DNA of 64,000 nucleotides from Amphibalanus amphitrite. Taxonomy: Eukaryota > Arthropoda > Thecostraca > Balanomorpha > Balanidae. The notes beneath the pieces are model-generated. The model saw nothing but the letters and a program-made list of their open reading frames with translations. It did not search any database and was not told the DNA's origin. The stretch spans positions 434,001-498,000 of the forward strand of contig NW_024881592.1 of NCBI RefSeq assembly GCF_019059575.1, given 5' to 3'. The position numbers and the translations under genes are program-made. Of the stretch, positions 56,645 to 64,000 are shown in pieces. The first letter of the stretch is position 1; each line of letters begins with the position of its first letter.

Positions 56645-58181
56645 CAGGCGCGGATCCAGGGGGGGGCGACGGGGGCGGCCGCCCCCCCCCCCCCCCGACA
56701 TCCGAAAAAGGCGCCCATAGCCCGCGGCAGAGAGGGCGCCCCGAGCAAAACAGAGGCGACACCGCAAAGGTTGAGCAGAAATAGGGCGCCTCCAGCAGAA
56801 GTTGGGCTCACCAAGCAGGAGAGCGACGCCCAATTGCCCATTCCCAGCAGATCAGAGTCGCCCCAGAAGCAGATGGGCGCCCCCAGCAGAAGAGGGGCGT
56901 CTTATTACAAGAATAAAAAGATGCCTTCTGTTCAAGAGGGGCACTCCTGGCAGGAGAGGTGTCCCCCTGAAGAGGAGCGACGCCCCAGCAAAAGTAGAGA
57001 GGCGCCCCCATTCCAAGAAGAAGAGGGGCGCCCTAACCGCAGATAGGCGCCCCAACAAAGAAAAAGAGAAGCCCCATAATAAAAAAATGGGTGCCACTGG
57101 CAGAAAAGGGGTGCCCCCGGCAGCGGAGGGGGCCCAGCAGGAGAAAGGAGCCTCCAGCAGGAGACGGGCGCCCCAGCGAAGGGGGGCGCCCCAGCAGAAG
57201 AGAGGAGCCCCCTGCAGGAGAGGGGCGCCCTCAGCAGAAGAGGGGCGCCCCAGCAGAAGAGAGGCGCCACAGCAAAAGTTGATCAGAGATGGGGAGCCTT
57301 CAGCAGAGTTGGGCTCGCCAAGCAGGATAGGGGCGCCCCATTGACAATATCCGGCAGAAGACAGACGCCCCAGCAGCAGATGGGCGCCCCGGTAGAAGAG
57401 GGGCGCCTCATTACAAGAAGAAAAGGAGTATATTCTGCACAAGAGGGGCGCCCCTGAGGCAGCGGAAGGGCAACCCCAGCAGATGGGCTGTGCCCCAGTA
57501 AAAGGAGAGTGGTGCCCCGCTCCGAGCAGAAGAGGGGCGCCCAAGCAAAAAGAGGAGTCCCATAAGAAGAAAAGGGATGCCTCTGGCAGGAGAGAGACGT
57601 CCCCCGCAATGGAAGGGCGCCCCCAGAAGAGGCGTCTCTAGCAAAAGATAAGTGCCCCTGCAGGAGAGGGGCACCCCAGCAAAAGTTGGGCAGAAATGTG
57701 GCGCCCCCAGCAGAATTTGGGGTCGCCGAACAGGAAAGGGCCGCCCCATTCACAGTAGAAAAAGGGACTCCCCAGCAGCAAAGGCGTGTCCTAACAGAAA
57801 AGGTGCACTCCCAGTAGAAGCGGGACGCATCAAGAAGAAGAGGGGCACTTCTAGCAAAAAAATGGGCGTCCCAGGTAAGTGGGCCGCCTACAGCAAATTG
57901 GTCGTTCTTAGAAGAAATGAGGCGACTTCAGCAAAGTGAGCCTCCCCATGACGGATTAGGCGATCCAAGCAGAGGTTGGGCGCAAATATCTTTAAAACGG
58001 CGGCGCTGCGCGCAGCCGTCTTAAACATACCTATTTGCGAAAAAAACTAGGGGGACGTGACAACGCACGGCGTGGGTTTTAAACTCTCGATTTTGACGAC
58101 GGTTTGGCGCCCCCGGATTGCCAGGTCGCCCCTATTTCAACTTGCCGCCCCCCCTCCCGAAAATTCCTGGATCCGCCCCTG
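56645..58181. mobile_element. hAT element filled with a minisatellite
   Basis: Starts CAGGCGCGGATCCAGG and ends CCTGGATCCGCCCCTG, flanked by perfect GAAAAAGC duplications (56637-56644 and 58182-58189). About 1.3 kb of the 1.5 kb is a degenerate 20-bp repeat. No transposase is present. Confidence 0.93.
56700..57970. repeat. Degenerate 20-bp minisatellite in hAT
   Basis: Units vary around GAGGGGCGCCCCAGCAGAAG. Frames of up to 230 codons (minus) and 180 codons (plus) are open only because the unit lacks stops, and their peptides are simple repeats. Confidence 0.9.
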
Positions 58182-58189
58182 GAAAAAGC

Positions 58190-60719
58190 ATAAACATAAA
58201 CACAACAGACAGGGTAGAGCACCACATGCCACCACAAAAATTAAATGCAGTACTATCATGATTAATATGTAATGTTCACCATTTGGAACAAAATCATGCT
58301 TTAAAAACTTAAACGACAATGAAAGTTGGATAAAAGTCTTGCAAAAAAAAAAACATATGAGACAGATCAAACTTCACCGTATTCACCTTTTCCCGAGGGT
58401 AGAGATACGAGCGATTTTGTGCGGGTCGGTCGAGTCAGCGCATCGAGGCATGGAAGGACTGGAGGAGAAGAGAGGAGTTGCACTTTGAATGGGTAACGTC
58501 GAGAAGGAGCATCAGGCCATGCTGCATTCCTCAAGCATCTAGGGAATAAAGGCAGCAATGGTGACAGGAAATCATTCTTTATTTACGAATGTATATATCT
58601 TTCCAAAAGCCGGACCATGAATAGAGCCTGCTATTGGGCTGTAATATTTCTTGCACACATAATTTGTGCACATCATGGTGATTTGTTAGAGTCTGGCTCC
58701 TATTATATGCGTATTTGGATAAAGGCCACAGTATGGTGGAATCCTTGCATTACAGTTTTAGATTGTCATGAAAGGGAAGGACACCGAATCTCTCAATTAG
58801 GCACTGTCGGAGCTGAGCTTTTAAATGAGCATGTCACACGCATGTCGTAGGCAATGTTTCGATCCCGCATGGAATGAAAAGCTGACAGGAAAAAGGCACA
58901 GAACTTGACAACTGCCGTTGATGCATTACATAACATTTCTTTGAGACATCAGCTATTTCGCTAAGATTGAATGGAACGTGGTCGCCTTACTGAGCCATAA
59001 GAACTTCTCACCGCCTGTGTGACGCTAGCAGCAGTTAAGAATGTTATCATGTGCCACTCCTACTAGTGGATTATTCAGGGGTTTTGATTCCTCTAAGGAT
59101 CATCGCCCATGGGTACAAATGGAAGCAACGAAACGGTACCTCCTTCGACCAGTTCGCCGGATAGTTTAGACGCGGGGGGGGGGGCATGGATTTGTTTGCT
59201 TGTAGTATATAAATAAAGAAAACACTTCTTGGATCCTGCTTCTTCGTGCTTTTCATTACAATGTAAATGTAGAATCCTAAATGAATTAATCTAAAAACGA
59301 CCTAACTGTGCTTCTTGTATCCGTAACTTTCTATAAAACCGACCGATAAAAAGAGGTTGAACATTGAACAATGCATGAACCATCACTCCTAAAAGATAAA
59401 TACATGCCCTGCTGCCTATAGTTTATCAAACCATAGTTACGTTTAGCTGTTTTAATTATGCAAGTTGCACCTAAGTATGACTTCGATTTTGTATTATACC
59501 AAGGCGATTACACGGTACACCTTATTATACGCTATGTTGCCAACATAGCGCAGCAGTTAAGAAGGTTATCATGTGCCACTCCTACTATGTGGCTACTATG
59601 TGGCCTACACCTCGCCATGTGGCAGGTCGCTACATAGGAATGTAGCGACCTGCCCAATGAAGCCAACAAATAAGACAAATGTTGTTCTTTATAACGAAAA
59701 AATCACAAGCTAGATTAAATTCATGGTGCAGGAATGTAGCACCGATGACGCTAAAACAATCAGCTACAACACTTCTCTTCCTTATGTGTGATGGCTGTGC
59801 AAGATGATCCGTGAAATTCGTGACTTCCAGCAGACTGGGATACCGACAACAAGCTCCAACCAGGAACTGTGGAACTTCTCATGATGCCCGCAGCAGATCT
59901 GCAAGATGATGAGTGATGCAAAGTATGCAACAAATATTCTGCCGTTGCAGCAAGTTGTTATATAATCTACAAGTGGTCAGAGCAATGAGATGCCTCCAAT
60001 TAACGATACCTATGTTCATGTCACACATATAGAGCGCAGGAAACTGTTGAACATTTTATCACTTAGTTGTGATAGCCATGTGATAGCAGATAAGGCTTGA
60101 TTCGCCATGTGTATGTAATTTGTCAACAGTCTGAGGTGGAAAAATGTGACCCCGTCTTATTACTTAGGTATACAAAACGCATGCCCTGCATTCTGTTCTA
60201 TCATGTAATGCAAAAAGCTGCGAGGAATGCAAACCATGCGCATTTCACATGCCAGTGATGCTCTTATGACGTCACTAAAAACATGCTCGTAAAAGTTCGG
60301 CGGCCGAAAAAGGTTGAGAGTTCATTCATCTATCAGTTTGAAACGAAAACGAGTTCGCCAGGGAAAAGCGTGAGCCTGGTATTTGTATAGCTGCTTACAT
60401 AGGACCTGTCAGCAGAGTCGCAGCGAACCCTCAAGTGATCCTCGCCTTTTGTTACCTCAAAGTAGTGTTGAACAAAAAGCAAATATTTATTTTCTATAGA
60501 TCTCATCGCGAAAATTATTACGAAAGCCCGGCCGAACAAGATAAGTGCTTAGTATAAAAGCATGCCTATTGCCTATTTATTGTAATTTATCGAGATCAAT
60601 ACCTACAAAGAAGATAAAGCAAAAGCACACCACTGCTTAATGCTAATCCATGAGTCGATTTTTTAGATATTGGTGCAATCCTCCCCATCCCACGGTATTT
60701 TTTTCGATAACGCTGCGTC
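58190..60719. other. Unrecognised sequence, no supported gene
   Basis: Contains a direct repeat (AGCAGTTAAGAA.GTTATCATG at about 59033 and 59551) and the hairpin at 59621-59654. No coding region was supported. Confidence 0.4.
59621..59654. repeat. Perfect 15-bp-arm hairpin
   Basis: GGCAGGTCGCTACAT, four bases, ATGTAGCGACCTGCC. Confidence 0.9.
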
Positions 60720-60927
60720 ACAGACAGATATAAAAAAATTGTTTGTATGACCATCATTTCAACTTTGCCTGATGTGATGTGTTCAAAATTTGTATCTTGC
60801 TATCCTCGGAAACACATCACGTAATATTACTATACATTTGCTGGTTTTGACCTTTGACCTTGACCTTTGACCTTGCAAATTGATCTAATGGAAACCAATT
60901 TTGGGCTCTTTATAATTGTATTGTTCG
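60720..60927. mobile_element. TTAA-type element E10, left remnant
   Basis: Aligns with E5 around 45130-45310 (CTGGTTTTGACCTTTGACCTT and following). It is interrupted by a hAT element at 60928 and resumes at 62960-63056 with TTGCAGAGTTAGACAG and a CCGGGCCCGGG end. The left end is not recognisable. Confidence 0.55.
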
Positions 60928-62959
60928 CACTGGCGGTCCCAGGGGGGGGGGCCACGGGGGCCATGGCCCCCCCTTTGGTGCTGAAAGGTGGGGCCATACT
61001 ATCTTTTGGCCCCACCTTTCAGATCGAACAAAAGTCCTAGAAAAGCTTTTCGTATGTTTCATTTTCTTTCTTGCGCCATCAAAGGACGTAAATTTCACTC
61101 ATGAGTGGGCTCAGTTTCGCATTCTGTCAATTTGGCGGTCAGCGTCGCTGGCACCGGTTCACGAGTATGGCCGGATATATATGGAATATCAGCGTGGGTT
61201 TACTTGAGGCTCTCGTAGGCCCAGCAATGGCTGGCATGAGACCCTCTTCGGCAGTGGTGGGTGGGCCCTGCTAAAGGAGATTGGCTCTAAGACACTAAAG
61301 TAAGACCTCATGGGTTGGTGCTGTGTACCTCAGAAGCCCGGTGGTGACGCCGCATGCCGGCTTGGTTTCTTAAGGATTAGCGTGGGAACTCCGGGGCCTG
61401 CATAGAGTTTGCATGAGCTAGTATATAATCTCAGAGGCATATGTGTGTAATGTGTACACAGTGGCGGTCGCGGGGGGGGGGGGGCATCAGGGCCATGCCC
61501 CCCAAAGGTCAATAAAGGGGGCCATCATATCATTTGCCCCCCCCCCCCCCTCAAACAACCAATGGGCCCCCATATAGGTGTATGGGGCCCTGGCAATTAT
61601 TCGATCGTCACGAGGCTCAAAAAACCCACGCCCAGCTATTAATATAGCTCCCACACCGGTCTTTGAGCGTCCTACACTGACCTCTGAGGGAACTTCAGTG
61701 GCGGTCAAGCGACCACGTTGGCCGCTAAGAGCCTACATCAACCTCTGAGACCCCACATCTGGCCTATGAGGGCCCCTGACCGGCCTCAGAGGTCCCAACT
61801 GGCGTCTGAGGGTCTCACACCGGTCTCTGGTGGCCTTATTTCTGTCTGTGGTGTCCCAAGACGAACCTTTAGGTGCCAATGAGGGCCCCGCACTGGCTGC
61901 TGAAGACCCGACGCCGGCCTCTAAGGGCCTGCATTGGCCTCTGAGGAGGGCCCATCTTGGCCTTTGAGGGCCCTCTGCTGGCCTCTGGGGTCCAACGACG
62001 GCTCATGCCGGTCTTTTAGGGCCCCACGCTGACCTCTGAGGGCCCATGTTGGCCTGTAATGACCCACATTAGCCGCTGAGAGCCCAACTCGGTCACGGAT
62101 TGTCTCAAACTACAGGCCTTTGTAGTTTGCAGGCCCTGTACTGGTCTCTGAGGGCCCTAAACTGGCCTCTACGTGAAAAGATACATGGGTGGGTTTCTGA
62201 AGATCAGAGGGCTCACGCAGTCTCCGGCACAGCCTTACGTTGGTCCTGATCGAAATTACTTTACGTCCTGATGGTCCCGCGCAGATTTCCTCATATTTCG
62301 ACGTCGGGACCCCATGAGCCGGTGTGGATCCTGGGGCTGGCATAGACTGATGAAGTCCTTAGGGCTCAGGGCCAGTCTTTTTAGCAGTAAGACTAGGCAG
62401 GTTGAGTGAGCCCCAATAGAGCCGTTGCGAAGCCCCGCAGGAGTCGCGCGCGGCCCTCAGATGCCAATTTTGAAAGCTCGGAACCTGTGGGGGGTCTCCA
62501 GAGGTCGGTGTACCTACTCTCTCCCGCCGCCACACAACCTATACGTTACCTATATGGGTAGGTAAATGTCATAGTCTGAAAATGCTCTCTGGGTTTCACA
62601 TGCTTGTTCAAAGCAAGAGTACTTTTCCGAATTGTTTTATAGTGGTAAGGTCATGAATCCGCGTGCCTGACCTTCCAGTATACCTATGCTACACCGTTCC
62701 GTCGTCATGGTGCAGTGGGCCGACCGGTGGAAGCACCGTGGGACGGGAAATGGAACTGGTGATTTTGCCTTAAATTGAGCTTAAAGATTTCACGCAAGAA
62801 TCAGATGGATGAAGCATAAGTAATGCCAACTGCGCGGCACCTCGTGGACGTAAAAAAATAGCCGATCACCCCCCCCCCCCCTGCCGGTGACGGATAAATG
62901 TTATGTCCCGCGAGTGTGACTTTGGCCCCCCCTTTTGCTAGCGGCTGCGACCGCCAGTG
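60928..62959. mobile_element. 2.0-kb hAT element interrupting E10
   Basis: Left CACTGGCGGTCCCAG and right CGACCGCCAGTG termini are flanked by perfect ATTGTTCG duplications (60920-60927 and 62960-62967). Internal CAGTGGCGGTC copies at about 61461 and 61697 suggest a rearranged or nested relative. A 20-bp minisatellite fills the middle. No transposase is present. Confidence 0.88.
61690..62170. repeat. 20-bp minisatellite in hAT
   Basis: Units of the form CCTCTGAGGGCCCACACTGG, many with single-base changes or small indels. Confidence 0.85.
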
Positions 62960-63056
62960 ATTGTTCGGATGTTTGGTTTGATGCCGCATTTATAGCCGTA
63001 CGTTATTTTTTGCAGAGTTAGACAGAAGGGAGAAAATATGCTCCGCCGGGCCCGGG
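62960..63056. mobile_element. TTAA-type element E10, right remnant
   Basis: Continues the E5-like sequence after the hAT insertion and ends at CCGGGCCCGGG, followed by TGAT where TTAA is expected. Confidence 0.55.
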
Positions 63057-64000
63057 TGATATAGGGGCTAGGTCTTGAGACCAGCCGAATTAATCTGCCA
63101 TCAGAAGTCACAATCAGGCTGAAACCTATATAGGTCTCCGACTCAGCGTGTAAGTAGCTCTCTGCCAGAGCAGAGTTACCAAGGAGTGGGTGCTCCGCTC
63201 CCTTTTTAGCTATTTCAATTAGGTGCAGCGTTGCCACCCAGATCCTCATCTTTCATTGCAGGCCGCATAAAACGTTAACATACCATTTATTTTGTTTTGC
63301 AAACGTTAAACATCCTCGCCGACAGGCAAAATTATGATCCTTTCTGTTATGCCTTTAGGGAACTACGGCCCGGTAATGGTTGATGGTTTTTTAGTCGCAA
63401 AATCCATTGATGTTTTTTCATCATGTGACATGTCATCGCCTTATGCTTACACCGGTTCGCGTCGCGGCGCTCTGTACAAATCATGCACCCTTTGCACGCT
63501 ATCCTCCGTCGTAAAGGGTGCCACGTGCGACATTTACTTATCGGGTCCGTAAGCGGATGGCAGATCCTTGCGGCCACCCAGTGACCGTCTGCAAATAATT
63601 AGACATCATATTTCACCGAATTACATACGATATCATGGATGAACTGGTAGGAAAATGCATTTATAATGTGCTCATTGTCACAAGCATGTCATTAGCCAGA
63701 AGCCAGTCTAGACTATATCTGATGTAGATGTCAAAGATGTTCGAGTAGGTGCATCCATTGATACTTTGAACACTTGTTGTACATTGCATGTACAGTGATT
63801 GGAGAAATGAAATACTTTCGATAACTGGACCCGCCTACGAGACGCACACCGCTCGGCGCTCACCTTCCCAGGCGCCCGTTATGGCCGACGAGCGCCTCCA
63901 CCCTCAGTTGACGCTGTCGAGCGTCGTCATTTACGAACTGTCAGCAACATAACTGCAGTCCGAAAGACGAACAGTTAGTACTTAGTAGGTAACTAAATTG
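63057..64000. other. Unrecognised sequence to window end
   Basis: Short frames only; nothing can be supported. Confidence 0.4.

Noticed and set aside
56852..57544. 230-codon minus-strand frame and 180-codon plus-strand frame at 56802-57344
   Set aside because: Both lie in the GAGGGGCGCCCCAGCAGAAG array, whose unit lacks stop codons; there is no non-repetitive domain.
61461..61476. Start of a separate hAT element (CAGTGGCGGTCGC)
   Set aside because: No matching inverted end and no duplicated octamer. The 60928-62959 pair explains the region better.

Overview
The window is invertebrate-type eukaryotic DNA built almost entirely from mobile elements. There is no operon structure, no dense coding and no rRNA or functional tRNA gene. 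CpG is not depleted. The recognisable proteins belong to animal transposons: a Crypton-type tyrosine recombinase and the C-terminus of a non-LTR retrotransposon reverse transcriptase. I cannot name the species; a marine invertebrate or an arachnid would both fit. I found no convincing conserved single-copy host gene.

Five groups of elements dominate, and most copies can be delimited by eye from terminal inverted repeats (TIRs) and target-site duplications (TSDs). (1) hAT elements have TIRs of the type CAGKGGCGGATCC and 8-bp TSDs: 6328-6615, 10392-10544, 26396-29767, 26917-27058, 38748-38894, 48224-55870, 56645-58181 and 60928-62959; one right end lies at 695. (2) Short TTAA-targeting elements resemble piggyBac. 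They start CCC, end GGG and carry a G-run/C-run hairpin just inside each end: 993-2170, 21108-22637, 28290-29475, 34261-35199, 44262-45445, 46634-47785 and 54521-55404. Three further copies are split: 47934/56446, 48297/55745, and about 60720/63056. (3) Elements with CACTG termini and 2-bp TSDs resemble EnSpm/CACTA: 15354-17315, 17541-19122, 33075-37611, 48689-53283 and 50728-52142. (4) TA-targeting elements lie at 19891-21070 and 53389-55651. (5) There are single copies of a Harbinger-like MITE, a tRNA-derived SINE, a Helitron-like element and a truncated LINE.

Region by region: 0-0.7 kb is a 20-bp minisatellite inside the end of a hAT element. 1-2.2 kb is a TTAA element. 2.2-15.3 kb is mostly unrecognised sequence with small MITEs, a perfect 77-bp inverted repeat and a Helitron-like block. 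15.3-19.1 kb is a pair of inverted CACTG elements carrying a promoter-like segment and exon-like sequence. 19.9-22.6 kb is a TA element followed by a TTAA element with a SINE in it. 26.4-29.8 kb is a hAT composite. 33.1-37.6 kb is a CACTG element enclosing a Crypton recombinase gene. 43.2-44.1 kb is the LINE fragment, followed by TTAA elements. 47.9-56.4 kb is a deep nest: TTAA element > hAT > TTAA element > (CACTG element > CACTG element) and (TA element > TTAA element). 56.6-63.1 kb holds two hAT elements filled with 20-bp minisatellites.

The most interesting features are three. The first is a spliced, reading-phase-consistent 140-residue gene in the CACTG element at 48.7-53.3 kb. The second is the repeated pattern of inward-pointing promoter/first-exon-like segments near one end of every CACTG element. 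The third is that the hairpin centres of the TTAA elements match between the two ends of one element but differ between subfamilies.
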